A stretch of 64,000 bases of DNA from Metellina segmentata (lineage: Eukaryota > Arthropoda > Arachnida > Araneae > Tetragnathidae). Position 1 is the stretch's first letter; the number at the start of each line of letters is the position of its first letter. The notes below the pieces were generated by a model. It was not told the origin of the DNA. It did not search any database and saw nothing but the letters and a program-made list of their open reading frames with translations. Below, one piece after another: positions 46,890-59,209 of the stretch. The DNA lies in NCBI GenBank assembly GCA_947359465.1, contig OX375873.1, forward strand, positions 71,561,477 to 71,625,476, written 5' to 3'. The position numbers and the translations under genes are program-made.

Positions 46890-48236
46890 TTGAGACGCGT
46901 ATTCACATGGACATTTTTAGTTGGAAATGTGTCCACTCCCATAATAGGCGCCGATTTTCTGTACAATTTTTACCTAGTGCCAAATTTAGTGCAGCATAAA
47001 TTGAATGATGCACAAACAAACATAAACACTGACGGTATAATGCGCAACAGTAGCATCCATTCCGTAAAAACGGTATCTGGTAATAGTGTATACCATAAAT
47101 TGTTAATGGAATTTACAGAAATCTCACGACCTCCACGCCCGGATCAGGAGATAAAACATTCAGTTGTTCATTACATCAACACGACTGGTCCGCCGGTAAC
47201 GGCCAAAGCCCGCAGACTTGCACCTGACCGCTTACACATTGCTAAGGAGGAATTCAAAACAATGATCCAATTAGGCCACATGCGCCCCTCGCAAAGCAAT
47301 TACGCATCTCCTTTGCACATGGTACCGAAAAAAGATAGCTCTGAATGGAGACCTGTTGGTGACTATCGAGCACTTAATGCTCAAACAATCAAAGACAATT
47401 ACGGTGTACCAAATATTTTAGATTTTACATCGAACCTACATGGCACAAAAATTTTTTCGCACATAGATCTCATGAAAGCGTATCATCAAATCCCTGTAAA
47501 TCCAGAGGATGTTGATAAAACTGCCATTATTACACCCTTTGGTTTATACGAAAGCTTACGTATGCAATTTGGTCTGTGTAACGCCGCATCTACTTTTCAA
47601 CGATTTATCAATGAAGTAACTCGAAACCTCCCTTTCGTTTATGCTTTTGTTGATGACATATTAGTGGCTTCTCGATCATCAGAAGAGCATATCGAACATC
47701 TACAGATTTTATTTGAACGAATACAACATTATGGCCTTACTTTAAAACCATCAAAATGCGTTTTTGGAGTCTCCTCCATTGATTTCTTAGGTTTTAAAGT
47801 TTCCGAATCGGGTATTGAGCCTCTGCCAGAACGTGTAGAATGCATCAAAAATTTTCCAAAGCCAACCACTATCACACAATTAAGGCGTTTCCTTGGATTA
47901 TTTAATTTCTACAGACGTTTTGTACCCAAAGCAGCTCATATATTAGCCCCTTTAAATAAATTCTTAGAAGGCGTCAAAAATAAAAAGAAATCTAAACGAA
48001 TTACAGTAACCAAACTTAATGAGTTACTTCAATGGACTGATGTGGCAGAGCAATCATTTACGGATGCTAAAAATGCCTTAGCAAGTGCAACTCTTCTGCA
48101 ACATCCGATACCTGGAGCGAAGCTGAGTGTCTGGGTCGATGCAAGCGATTTAGCTGTTGGCGGTACTCTTATGCAACTGAATAAAGATGCCTGGGAGCCT
48201 ATTTCATTTCTATCTGCCAAGCTTTCCAAAAGTTAA
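46890..48236 (+). pseudogene. Gypsy pol: late protease, reverse transcriptase, start of RNase H
   Basis: A 448-codon frame. Residues 13-24 (NVSTPIIGADFL) are the end of a retropepsin-type protease. Reverse transcriptase covers about 100-300, with the first catalytic aspartate at D193 (HIDLMKAYHQ) and FVDD at 253-256. RNase H starts near 412 with D417 (VWVDASD). The frame ends at TAA (48234-48236) within RNase H, yet the same frame continues just after the stop, so this is an in-frame nonsense mutation. The Met at 46890 is only the first in frame. The true amino end was removed by the 5' deletion. Confidence 0.88.
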
Positions 48237-49115
48237 CGGAACTGGTCCACGTATGACAGAGAACTATTAGCAATATACACATCCGTCAAACGCTTCAGAC
48301 ATATGCTCGAAGGTCGTGATTTCATCATTTTCACCGATCAAAAGCCTTTGATTTACGCCTTCAAGCAGAAGCCAGACAAGTGTTCGCCAAGACAACTCCG
48401 TCATTTGGACTATATCTCTCAATTTTCAACAGATGTCCGCCATACAAAAGGCACTAACAACGTCGTCGCTGATGCATTATCTCGCATAGAAATTGACACT
48501 GTCTCTTCTCCATTAAATTTTCAAGAATTTGCTTCAGCCCAAGCGAATGATTCAGAGTTAAAGGCGATTCTAACCAAAAACGACACTTCACTAATTTTGG
48601 AAAAGACTTATTTTCCAATCGCTAATTTGGAACTGTTGTGCGACATGTCCACCGGACAACCTCGACCATTTGTCCCACAATCATATCGAAAAATCATATT
48701 TAACCAACTTCATGGACTTTCCCATCCAGGAATCTTCGCTACAAATAAGTTGATAACTTCTCGATATGTTTGGCCAGCAATGAACAAATGTATTAAAGAG
48801 CAGGTACAATGTTGTATTCCTTGCCAACGTTCTAAAGTCCATCGCCACACCAAGACTCCACTTGGTACATTCAATCTACCAGATGCTCTATTTTCCCATA
48901 TACATCTGGATTTTATTGGACCACTGCCATCATCTGACGGCCATCGTTATTGCCTCACGATAACTGATCGTTTCACTCGCTGGCCTGAAGTAATCCCGAC
49001 TACTGACATGACTGCCGAAACAGTTTGTCGAGCGTTGTGGTTGGATTTCCAGATTCGGCTGTCCTACAACAATAACAACAGATCAGGGCAGAAGTTTCGA
49101 ATCAAATCTCTTTAG
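48237..49115 (+). pseudogene. Gypsy pol: rest of RNase H and first half of integrase
   Basis: The same frame continues after the stop with STYDRELLAIY (RNase H glutamate), FTDQKPLIY, and NNVVADALSR (last RNase H aspartate). From the Met at 48303, the integrase HHCC zinc domain has H137, H141, C171 and C174, and the first catalytic aspartate is D203 (HLDFIGPLP). Near 49037 a one-base shift carries the reading out of frame, and the frame ends at 49115. Confidence 0.85.
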
Positions 49116-49791
49116 ACAGCTAACTAAAGTGATTGGAACCAACCACATCCATTCCGCAGCGTATAGACCCCAATCTAATGGGTTAATAGAACGTTTTCAT
49201 CGTCACCTCAAAAGTGCTCTTAAATGCCATGAGCATACAAAATGGACCGAGGTACTACCAATTGTTTTGCTAGGATTGCGATCTGCAATAAAGAACGATA
49301 TTAACGCTACGTGTGCAGAACTTGTATATGGAACAACACTTCGTTTACCATCTGACATTTTATTAAGTGAAAAAGTTTCTGCAACAGCCTTTCCATCATA
49401 CGTAGATCAACTTCGCACCTTGATGCAAACTTTAAATCCAATTGCAACATCAAAACATTGCAAGGATTCAATCTATGTTCATCCCTCATTGGAAACATGT
49501 TCTCATGTGTTTTTACGTGTGGACTGTCACAAACCTCCATTGTCTCAGCCTTATACTGGACCACATCCTGTTCTTGATCGTTCGGAAAAGAACTGTCGGA
49601 TTATTGTGAATGGCAAAACAATTTCTGTCACGTTAGACAGAGTAAAACCTGCTCATATTCTACGTGACGATAGCAACATTAACTTATCTTTGCCTTCTAA
49701 ATCTACAGAGTCCAGGGAATCTGTTCAACCTCTCACAACAAGAAGTGGAAGAACCGTACATTTCCCCAAAAGGCTTATTGAATATATTTAA
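49040..49791 (+). pseudogene. Gypsy pol: catalytic second half of integrase and carboxy end
   Basis: In the shifted frame the integrase resumes with the second catalytic aspartate ([11 protein letters not shown], near 49072) and the glutamate block ([11 protein letters not shown], near 49179). Later there is an [11 protein letters not shown] block and a carboxy end ([18 protein letters not shown]) before TAA at 49789-49791. RSGR..HFP ends are common in invertebrate Gypsy integrases. Confidence 0.85.
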
Positions 49792-49994
49792 TGTTATATT
49801 TGTACATATTAACGATTATCATTGTATATTTGTGTTTACTCATTCATTTTCAATTTTTTTTAACACATTCTATTGTTACGAAAATGTGCGTATTTTTCTT
49901 AAATTTGAGTTTTTTTTTATATTTCCAATGTATATAAGCCTCTATTATGATTGTATATCGTTCCTCGGTATCCCTCTTTCACTGGGGGATACTC

Positions 49995-50246
49995 TGTGGA
50001 GAGTACGAATTGAAATTCGTTGTTCTTGTCAGAAGCAGACGATTCGCGTAATATCGCTCTCTTTCTCTCTCGGCGCAAGTTTGTAATGCGCATGCGCGAA
50101 GCATTGCGAACGGAGCGCGTATCAATATTCTTACTTCTTAACTTTTCCCTTTCGTTTGTGTTCGTCTTGTGTTTCTTTTCGTCTTGTGGAATAAATTATT
50201 GTGTTCTAATTTATGTTGTATTAATTGCACACCAACGAACACCACA
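49995..50246 (+). repeat. Complete 3' LTR of the Gypsy element, 252 bp
   Basis: It starts TGTGGAGAGTACG and ends CGAACACCACA. It contains AATAAA near 50191 and a GC-rich segment around 'gcgcatgcgcgaagc'. Confidence 0.9.
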
Positions 50247-50723
50247 TTAAATACAATGTTCTATGTATAATAGAAATATTGGACATTAACAGTAGATTCA
50301 ACTATCTCGAAATTATTTAATAGATTCAAAAATACGGTAGCATTGCGAATTGGCATTAATTACCATGGCCAATTTGTGATGATTTTGCAATGTGGTAGTC
50401 TGTCGTCTGTTTCCTATGTGTATTTCTATTTGCTCTTAAGGCATGGAAATAGCTGATTTGGTTACGAAAATTTGAGTCTTCAATTTGGCGAGGGACCGGT
50501 AACGTATTGTTAAGTTTTACCAAAGTATATTTTTATCGGCAATTCCCTTGACTACTTCGTTCATCGATGAGCACATGTGATTCACAGGTCATATGCTCCA
50601 GTATTCCGTAAGATCTTTTTCCGTCCACCAGTGAAATTCAAAGTATCTCCTCTTGCCGGCTCCACCCCAACAAAATCCAGCTTTAATTTTTATTGATGCA
50701 GATATATCTATACTAAAAATTAG
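50247..50723. other. No recognised gene or element
   Basis: AT-rich spacer between the Gypsy element and the MITE. Confidence 0.5.
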
Positions 50724-50727
50724 TTAA

Positions 50728-51454
50728 GGGGTCCGGAACACAAAAATCGTCAAATTTTCGAAATTTTTTTATTTTATTTTAAGAAATTCTCTGTGTTTTT
50801 CTGCTTAAAATGACGTCTAAATCATGTTTCCATCTTAATTAGAACTAGAGATATAATAATTTTTGTGGTGCGTTTTTTAAAAATCTAACACTCTTGACAG
50901 TTGTCACGGCAACAACATCTGTCCTTAAAAGTTTAAATGCGTTTTTCTCCATGATGCATTTTTTCAAGATTTCCTGTATTCAAATAGCTATAAGTCGAAA
51001 ACCGATAAAGTTTAAGGGTTGAAATTTGGAATATATCTTTTTCAAACATTATACTTTAATTTTGATTCAGCAAATTTGAAACAAATATTTACTTTTTAAA
51101 ATATGACCTTTTAAAAAAAAGTACCTTAAAATTTTCAAAAATTTTCATTCAAATATTTTTTATTTTTTATTAAATTAATATTTTTTAAATTGCTGAATCA
51201 TAATTAAAGTTAATAAATTTGTGAATAATTTACTGCAAGAATTTTGAAAATTGATCAGGAATATTTTGAGCCTTAACAATTTAAAATGACCCCTCTTTTT
51301 TTCAAAAAATTTTAATTTTTAATTTTTAAAGAACTTTTGGAAAAATTTTGTGTTGTGATTTCGTTTATTAGTTAGATGGGTAATCAGTACAAAAAAATTC
51401 TAAATTCTAAGTTAATTAATAAAAAAAAAATATTTCAATGTGTCCCGGACCCCC
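50728..51454. mobile_element. TTAA-flanked MITE, 727 bp
   Basis: TTAA flanks both ends (50724-50727, 51455-51458). The ends GGGGTCCGGAACACA and the complement of TGTGTCCCGGACCCCC are inverted repeats. An internal pair (TTGATTCAGCAAATTTG near 51065 and AAATTGCTGAATCATAATT near 51189) makes much of it foldable. TTAA duplications are made by piggyBac and Kolobok-type transposases. Which one mobilised this is not decided. Confidence 0.75.
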
Positions 51455-51478
51455 TTAAGCATGTTAAACTTCTAAAAC

Positions 51479-51560
51479 ATGGGATTGATTCCGGACAGTC
51501 ACCAATGGTCCACGATGTGTCGATTCAGTGCTACACTAATTAATTACCTACATTAATTAA
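51479..51560 (+). mobile_element. SINE tail, highly diverged
   Basis: 'gggattgattccggacagtc' followed by 'accaatggtccacgatgtgt' parallels the SINE tail 'gggactgatcccggaccgtc'. Confidence 0.45.
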
Positions 51561-52939
51561 CTACCTATTAAAAACTGTTATTTTCTTGCGAAATGTTCTG
51601 TATTGAATTTTACTTCTATGGTGCCAATGGAACTACGAAGCTGACTGAAAATAGTTGTGTTGACCTAGACATTCTAGGTACAATAGATTGAAAATTCCAT
51701 GACTCAAGTATTGAGCTTTGAGAAATTTTGCTCGTTCAGACAGATTTCTGCTTAAGTTTTAAGGTAATACAAGACAGAAAATTCCCTTAGAAGCAAACTA
51801 GGGCCAATTAACCTGCAAAAATATTATGTACAACGCTTTCATAGTAAAATATTTTGTAAAAATAAAAAAAATTATAATTCTGAAAAATCTTTGAAAATTG
51901 TTAAAATTATTTTTCGATCAGTTTCTTTTGCTCTGAAAGCATTTTGTTGAACATCTTCAAAAAGGATTATTGGAATAATCGCAGAAATTTATGTTCTGCA
52001 AAAATCATAATTTTTCACGTTTTTAATGGAATTTTACAGAAAATTTCTCTTATTTTTTAAGACATTTTCCCCCCAGAATAGTAACGATTAATCTGAGTTA
52101 ACATAGCCCTAAACGAGATTTGAAAATAAACAAAGAAATTTCAATATCGGAGCCCCCTCAAAATATTCTTAAGGAGTTCTCTCTTGACAAGCTCTTATTA
52201 ATAATGACGACAAGGAAATGTTTATTCATGAAGATAACAAGCAAGGCTCTGATCAATATATTGTATATCTGCGTATATGAAATCCATTTATAAAAACTGT
52301 TATCTTATGGACGTCTAGATAAAAATCAGATACTTTTTTTACTATGAAGCATACCTAATCTGATTTGGGGAATATATATCAGGATATTTATAATGGATGT
52401 TATTAAGTATTAATATTCTTCAATAACATCGCCTTTAACTAATAATAAACAGCAGGTGATTTTAAATACTTATTCCTGACCAACCTTATGCATGTCATTG
52501 GACAGTGCAACGTAAATTTATTTAGAACATAGACAAATAAAATCTCAGTAATTGGCATTGGTTTTGTTTTAAATTTGGTGAAAAAGTTTTCTTCGACATA
52601 TTTTGTTATCGAACGGAATATCGCAATGTTTCATCACATCTTAAGGACACACAAATGAATCATGTTTTCTCACCACATAAGACAATTGCACATTGTCAGG
52701 TGCGGAATTGGACAAATAGCCAACCCGGCAAGAAAAATGGCACAGCTCAAAATTGCAGAACTTGAGAAACATCATCTTAAAGGATATTATAAAACTAATA
52801 TTGAAATAGTAAAAGCTTCTTTTAAGTTTTAGGTAAGTATTTATGATGTTAACTTCACTTATATTCTATAGAATAGTAATATAACACGCTGGGGCACCTC
52901 ATACATATTTTCAATGACATAACATCAAAATTTTTATTT
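51561..52939. other. No recognised gene or element
   Basis: AT-rich sequence. 51600-51730 partly resembles 36480-36560 ('gctgaaaatagtt', 'tgacctagacattc'), a weak dispersed similarity. Confidence 0.4.
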
Positions 52940-52997
52940 TTTGACTTGTGTCACTTTCCTTGCCGGGGTTGCGAAAAGGTTAGTTAAAAGTATTGGC

Positions 52998-53135
52998 CGA
53001 AAGTCATCACGTTGGGTTGGTGTGGATGTTTGGAGAGTAGGGTGCCAGCTCAGATGTTGCCTTGTCATCTTACCCTGTTCAAAATTACGTGTCGATACAC
53101 CGAATAGCTTAGGCTGGGACGGTGATAATTAGTTG
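52998..53135 (+). mobile_element. SINE fragment with alternative tail
   Basis: It carries shared body from 'gaaagtcatcacgttgggtt' to 'gttcaaaattacgtg', then a different tail, 'gatacaccgaatagcttagg'. Confidence 0.65.
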
Positions 53136-53154
53136 AATATACGCTTTATTATGT

Positions 53155-53405
53155 TAGTCTCTAGATTGGACTGTTTCTGGTTCGAATCCGGGTTAGGGCA
53201 TGGATGTTTGTAAGCGTATGGTGTAGAGGCAGCTGCTGCACTTTAAATCTGTCATGGCCGAAAGATCTCACGTTGAGTTGGTGTGGACGTTTGGAGAGTG
53301 GGGTGCCAGCTTATATTTTGCCTCGTCATCTGACCGGTGTTCAAAATTACTTGGCGATGCACCGAATGGCTTAGGCTGGGACGGTAGTAACTGGTTGAAC
53401 TATAC
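53155..53405 (+). mobile_element. SINE with B box and alternative tail
   Basis: It begins in the head (ctctagattgg), has the B box GGTTCGAATCC, the shared body, and the same alternative tail ('gatgcaccgaatggcttagg') as 52998-53135, so a subfamily with its own 3' end exists. Confidence 0.75.
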
Positions 53406-53964
53406 GCTTTATTACAACAGATATTTGCATTCCAGATCCATCTGTAAACAGATTTTTCACGGAATCAGTTAAAAATCACCTGCACTCAAAACCAACGGGG
53501 CGGCTATCGAAGACCCCCTGCGCGGCCCGGGCAGATGACAGGTCTCAGATTAATTGAAATGGGCTTAAAAAATTTCGAAAGCATATACTAAAACAAAGAA
53601 CGCATTATAGATACAAAGCGAGGAATAAAAATCATCTACTTGATACGAAGAAATTCAGCGTGAAAAAAAGAAGGTATTGTGTGTCAGACGAATTTGTTAG
53701 ATTTTATGAAACCATCGACATCGAAATAACTTTTTAGTAACTCAGTAATTTGATTAATATTTTCTATTAATATGCATAAAAAACTGCAATTTTATTAAAT
53801 ATTTTTCTTCTAAACGAGAGTTTTTGTTAGTCCTTGGTCTCAATTAAATAATATTTCTATATCTTTATTTGCAAAGTTGTACTCCGACTTACATTCGTAT
53901 TACTTAAATTCGTATTTCGAAAATATAAAAGTTTTAATTGAAAACTTATTTATTAACAGAAATT
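53406..53964. other. No recognised gene or element
   Basis: Spacer with a small GC-rich patch near 53500-53540 and AT-rich remainder. Confidence 0.4.
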
Positions 53965-54060
53965 TACATTTAAGGTACCTATCTGGTGTAAAATTTTCCA
54001 AAGAATTCAAAAACGTTGAAATATTTACTTTTTTTTAACGATCGCCAAGATAAGAAACTT
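53965..54060 (-). mobile_element. Fragment of the T|T Helitron-like family
   Basis: 'ggtacctatctggtgtaaaa' and 'attttcc...gaattcaaaa' correspond to the module near 3985-4330 on the opposite strand. No ends. Confidence 0.5.
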
Positions 54061-55734
54061 GGATTAGAGAATGAAAAAGCCCTACTGCCCCAATGATTCA
54101 CGTTTGCATATTTTGAAAGATCAATTGGCGCCGTTAATGGCGCTCGTCAATATCCATCAATCATAATTTTTATCAATGTAAGCCAATAGATTGATAATCG
54201 GGTCAATCGCCCTCTACACGATCAATTGGTTGCTTCAATGAGCATCACTAACAATCACATTGACAATAATATTAATCGTTTAGGAACCCACTTGATGTCC
54301 AGTGAAGATTGACAATTTATGTTGCAGCTTTTGTAATTACACCATAGATTTTTAAAGAAGCATATTGTAAAAAATCATAAAGGATCAAATATTTACTGTT
54401 CCATATAATGCCGATTATTTTTTATTTGTCATCACACTTCTGCCATACTTTGCTGTTTTTCCTTTTTCAAATAAAGGTTTAAACTCTTTTCCTTTAAATT
54501 TTTATGTACAGATATTATGACGTGAAGATATAGATAGTCCATTCTATTTAATCCTCAAAAAGCAGAGTGAATTCAAGGTTTTTTCTAAGTTTAATCAAAT
54601 CTCTAAATTTTAATAATTGGAAAGACTTTTTTTGCCTCAAAGCTGAAGTAAAGAAATGAAGATTGAAAGATAGAATGATTTTTGTGCAAAGGCCTGTCCT
54701 GCTTTAATTTACTTTTTGTCTCGTGTACGGTTCAGTGGAACAAAATAACTATGAATGACTTAAACTCCTGCAGGATCTCCAAATTTCCACAGTTATTTTC
54801 TACGCGGGATATATCCGTTGAACGGATTCTCATGAGTATACCTGGATTCCTTTTATTAAAGAAATCACAACAATACACGATCCCTTGACCTTTGTAAACA
54901 CTTTTTTTTTCAAGCTAAAGTTAGGTCGCAGTTATGTTTCTGCGTGTGAAAGTGTTTCCTGTAGGAATTGTGAACACTTCGTTTGTTTTTCCAATACGAT
55001 TTCAGAACGTTGTGAATAAACAAATCAAAGTATTAAATTTCTATTTGATATGCACAATTTGATTTGACAAAGTCAGTAAGATTAAACGCTGAACGTCGTC
55101 GAAATGGCAATAAACTACATAGCCTTATAAGATGCAAAATCATTTGGGCAGTGGAAGTAAAATCTTCATTTTCAACCTGGTTTGTTTATTTATACTGATA
55201 TTCCCACTGGTGGAAGCAATTTTCCCCTGAAAGTTTTGGCTTATTACCAAACTTTTTCCGATGTTATGTCACAAAACACAAAAACTGATTGAAATAACAG
55301 CTAAAGTAATCAGTGAAAAAAGATCACTGTCAAGTACCTTTTAATCTACACTGGTGCAAATTATCTTTACATGCATAGAATCACGGATTTCTCAGAAACC
55401 CGAACTTTTACTTTACAAATTTGTCTGGAATGAGACATAACATCATAACACATAAATGCAAAGGGGAAAAAATAACACTGCATATGATAAAAAACTGTAG
55501 TATGAAACAAAAAATGGCAATAATATGTGTCCAAATAGAGTTAAGAAAAAAATGAATGACTCAGAAAAAAAATCTAGGCTTCTGAATTTAATATGGATTG
55601 TAATCGCCCTGACTTGTACACACATATCACAAAGGGATTTCCTGCTGGTAATAACATTAACCGCGTTTGGGGAATTAAATTCTACTCCTCCAGCAATGCG
55701 GTCTTTTGGGCATTTATATATCTAGAATGAGGAT
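54061..55734. other. No recognised gene or element
   Basis: AT-rich spacer. The area 54100-54290 repeats 'tcaat.g' in a loose way but I cannot define a unit. Short frames lack domain signals. Confidence 0.4.
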
Positions 55735-55739
55735 GTTTC

Positions 55740-57802
55740 CGTGCAACTGCTTTACCGAGTTAGTCCCATAATTTCTCTATCGGGATCAGATCAGGGGATT
55801 TTGCTGGCCGAGGTATTTGTTGAATGGCTTCATTTTCAAGGAATTCGCCAACGAGGTTTGCTCGATGTGGGCGAGCATTATCGTCCATAAATAAAAAATC
55901 AGGTCCATATGCACCTCTGAAAAGTCTTATATAATGTTCTAAGATCTCATCCCAATATCTCTGCCCGATCATAGATCCTCTGTTGGAAACGTGTAGGGGC
56001 GTACGTGCATCAATCATTATTCCACCCCACACCATCATACCTGCACTACCAAAACTGTCACATTCCATAATGTTCGAAGGAAGATTTCGCTTTCTTGACT
56101 CCCTCCAGATGTAAAACCGCTTAGAATCAGGTGTTAAACTAAACCTCGACTCATCAGTAAAGAGAACATGGGTCCATTGGTGTTGACTCCAGTTCTGATG
56201 TTCTTTGCACCAATTAAAGCGATCCTCTTGTGTTGTGAGGACAATGAAACACGTACTCTTTGATTTCTGGCTTAAAGGCCTTTTTCATTGAGCCTTCTGT
56301 ATACAGTTTGCCGTGATACAGCAGTTTCTATGGAGATTACAAGCTCTGAACGTAACTGCCGAGCAGTAGACTTCCTGTTACGACGGGCAGTTACTGCCAT
56401 ATATCGATCTTGAGATGCAGTTGTTATACACTGAAGGGCCAAAAGATTATGACTACCTACTCAATAACACATTGCGCCTCATTGGGCCTGCAAAACAGTT
56501 GCAACTCGCCTGGGCATAGATGCCACAAGTTCTTGGTACATGACTGGAGACAGGTTGTACCAAATGTCTAAGCAGCGGTCACGCAATGTCGAGATATTTG
56601 GACCTGACCTCTGAGCTGCCGATCCATGACATCCCAAATGTACTCTATAATGGAGAGTTAGGTGGCCAGGACATTAAGCGGAATTCATCAGTATGCTCCT
56701 CAAAGTACTCCAACACAATCCGAGCCTTGTGAGGGCGTTGCTGGAAGACTCCATTTCCAGTTGGGAAGACATATGCCATGTAAGGGTGCAACTGGTTTTA
56801 AATTATGTTCAGATAGTTCGCAGCGTTCATGGTCTGTTCTACCACAACTACGGGTCCCAGAGTCGCCCATGAGAACGTCTCCCAAAGCATAATACCGCCA
56901 CCACCAGCCTGTGTATGACCTGTTGTACAAGAGGGGAGTAACTGTTCGTCTGGCAGACGGCGTTCCCTGACATGACCATCGACGTGATGAATTAGAAATT
57001 GGGATTCATCTGACCAGGCAACACTCCTCCACTCATCCATGGTCCAGTATCGATATTCTCGGGCCCACTGTAGGCGTAGTTGACGATGACGCTTGGTCAA
57101 CAGAGGCACACGAGTGGGCGTCTGCTGCACAGTCCCATATCCAACAGTGTCCGCTGAACTGCGTGTTCCGAAACATTTGCGCTTGGACCTGCATTGCATT
57201 GGGCTGTCAGGTGAGCCACTGTCTCGCGCCGATTTTGCTTTACCAAGCGGGACAGTCTCCAACGACCTTTTTTTTATGATGCGTGGATGACCAACACCTT
57301 GGCGTCTACTGCTTGTGTAACCGTCATTTATCCACTTTGCATGAATACTAACAACGGCAGATCGTGAACAACCTACCAGTCGTGCAGTTTCGGTGATACT
57401 CGATCCGGTCTTCGGGTCATTATGATTTGCCCTCTATCAAACTCTCTTAGATCAGCAGCCTTTCCCATCACATGCAAAATTAAGTTCAAGAATTAGTACT
57501 TACCTTCTCCTGCAGCAGTTAAAAAGCATTTTCACTTAATCACTTGCCCTCCATGTCATCCAGACGAGTACATTGAAAAATGTGGGGATGGTCATAATGT
57601 TTTGGCTTGTCAGTGTAGATTTGCGACCTTCTTCATGCATCCTTACAACAGTTACAGAGTTCTGAAATTGTTATTATACCGAAGAGATTGCCTGTCTTGA
57701 AATATTCAAACATCTCGCTGCTTCCATGATTGTCTGTCCTGCTTCTAAACGGCCGATAATGTGCCACTTCACAGATTTTTCCAAATGATACTTCGGAGCC
57801 AT
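55740..57802 (-). pseudogene. Tc1-like transposase pseudogene A, split by Tc1 element B
   Basis: On the minus strand it starts at ATG 57802-57800, with KSVKWHIIGRLEAGQTIMEA, a helix-turn-helix amino end. After the insertion it continues with YMAVTARRNRKSTARQLRSE (near 56370) and SRQTVYRRLNEKGL. It then runs in other frames to SAGMMVWGGIMI, FLFMDDNARPHRANL (second aspartate, near 55860) and SPDLIPIEKLWD (near 55762). Stops are present. The carboxy end beyond KLWD is weak. The insertion at TA 56427-56428 separates the HTH from the rest. Confidence 0.8.
56429..57615 (-). pseudogene. Tc1-like element B, nested in A
   Basis: TA-flanked ends CACTGAAGGGCCAAAAGATT and the complement of CATAATGTTTTGGCTTGTCA are inverted repeats. 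The minus-strand frame at 56798-57262 contains QQTPTRVPLLTKRHRQLRLQ, the first catalytic block SDESQFLIHHVDGHVRERRL and GGGIMLWETFSWATLGPVVV. The amino end is degenerate and the later catalytic part (near 56600-56700) is out of frame. It is younger than A because it interrupts it. Confidence 0.85.
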
Positions 57803-59209
57803 AACAAACCGTTTCGAGTCCTTACACGCTGAAATCAAACGCTGTATTGCAGAAATTCACTCAGATATTCTTTTTGAGCAAAGCACTTGATTCACCGTCG
57901 AATGACGTAACGCCTTGATTCGCATATCAGACACCGTTTGAACACATTTGATTGGATAATTCTAATTAGGCTTGTCGTTCACACATTCCATGAAGAAATG
58001 GATTACATCGATTGGGTATTTCATGGAAAATAATTATTTTGGGGTATGTAAAGATAATTTTGGACATGAATGTACTTTTTGCTCCAATTCAATTTTCAAA
58101 GTTGAGCCCTGAATTTTATCTACGTTACTTTAACAAATAAAAAACTGAAATATAAAAATAATTTCGATTCAATTTAAGTATTAAAATGGCGTCGTGATAA
58201 CAGTAATGATTGTTGACCTTATTACAATACATGAAATATAATTATTCGAATATGACAATATATAGGTATGAAGTTAATACAGTAAAATAATACAATTATT
58301 TCCAATTGTAACCAGTAAACTAATTTTATCAATCTATGCCAAAAGTAATGTCTTCCATATTATGAAGAAACATTTCGGTTCCAGAAGTTAATCAATTAGT
58401 TGCAAGTAAACATTTCTTTTCCCAGATGCAAAGTTAAAAAAATTGCTTTCCGCAAAAAGTTTCTTTTTACGAGTAATTTCCGTTACAGGGTAAAAAGAAA
58501 TTGAATGTATTTAACTTAATTTGCACAGCAAATTGCATAGATTCAAACCCTTGTGTGAAGCTTGAACGATAAATCAGGTGGGATTTAAAAAGACAGCAGC
58601 AAAACTAAACGAACGAAACAGAAAACTGAATTGGTAAGTTACGAGAAATTTTAAGTAATCTGCATATTTAATTAAGTGATTACAATTAAACAAATTGAAC
58701 TCGTTTGAAACTGTTATGACACAGTTAACGATTTTAAAAGAAAAAGCGGAAATGCCTCTCAGCGCCGTTTAGAAAACTTATTTCCTGTTACGGAAGCGAT
58801 TTTTTTTAACTGTGCTGTTAGAAATGTATTGAAAATAATTAGCTACTGAAATTATGCATTTTTTTGTTATTGAATAGCAGTTTTTATCGCTTTAAAGTAA
58901 TTTTGTTAAAGAAAATCAGATAAAAAGTATATGGCAAGGCATAATGCAGTAATTCGCTTATTATAGTTCTTGTGTGTAAAAATCGATATTTAGAGAATAA
59001 GTACCATACTTTGAGATCTTAATATTAAGTCACAAAAATTTGCTACATTTTACCTTGTTCTTTCGAAATTAACTCATGATTTACTTAAGCTTTCAGAGCT
59101 TAACAAGATTTCCAAGTAGTGAAGTGTTGCTTTGAACCAACAAAGGTGTAGCGTACTGTTGCTTTTACCTCACGATTAAAGACTAAATAATCCCGTCTTA
59201 CTAAAGAAT
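57803..59209. other. No recognised gene or element
   Basis: AT-rich spacer upstream of Tc1-A. Some terminal-repeat sequence of A may extend to about 57850. Nothing else to call. Confidence 0.4.

Larger units (their letters stand above)
46728..50246 (+). mobile_element. Ty3/Gypsy LTR retrotransposon with large 5' internal deletion
   Basis: The partial 5' LTR (46728-46884) is followed directly by late protease, reverse transcriptase, RNase H, integrase and a complete 252-bp 3' LTR (49995-50246, TG...CA). The rest of the 5' LTR, the primer site, gag and most of protease are gone. A purine-rich tract (ACTGGGGGA) precedes the 3' LTR. The LTR overlap differs by only about three substitutions and one 4-bp indel, so insertion was fairly recent. 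I do not see a clean target duplication. Confidence 0.9.

Noticed and set aside
43690..50246. An active retrotransposon source
   Set aside because: The LINE has many stops. The Gypsy lacks gag and primer site, and has a nonsense codon at 48234 and a shift near 49037.
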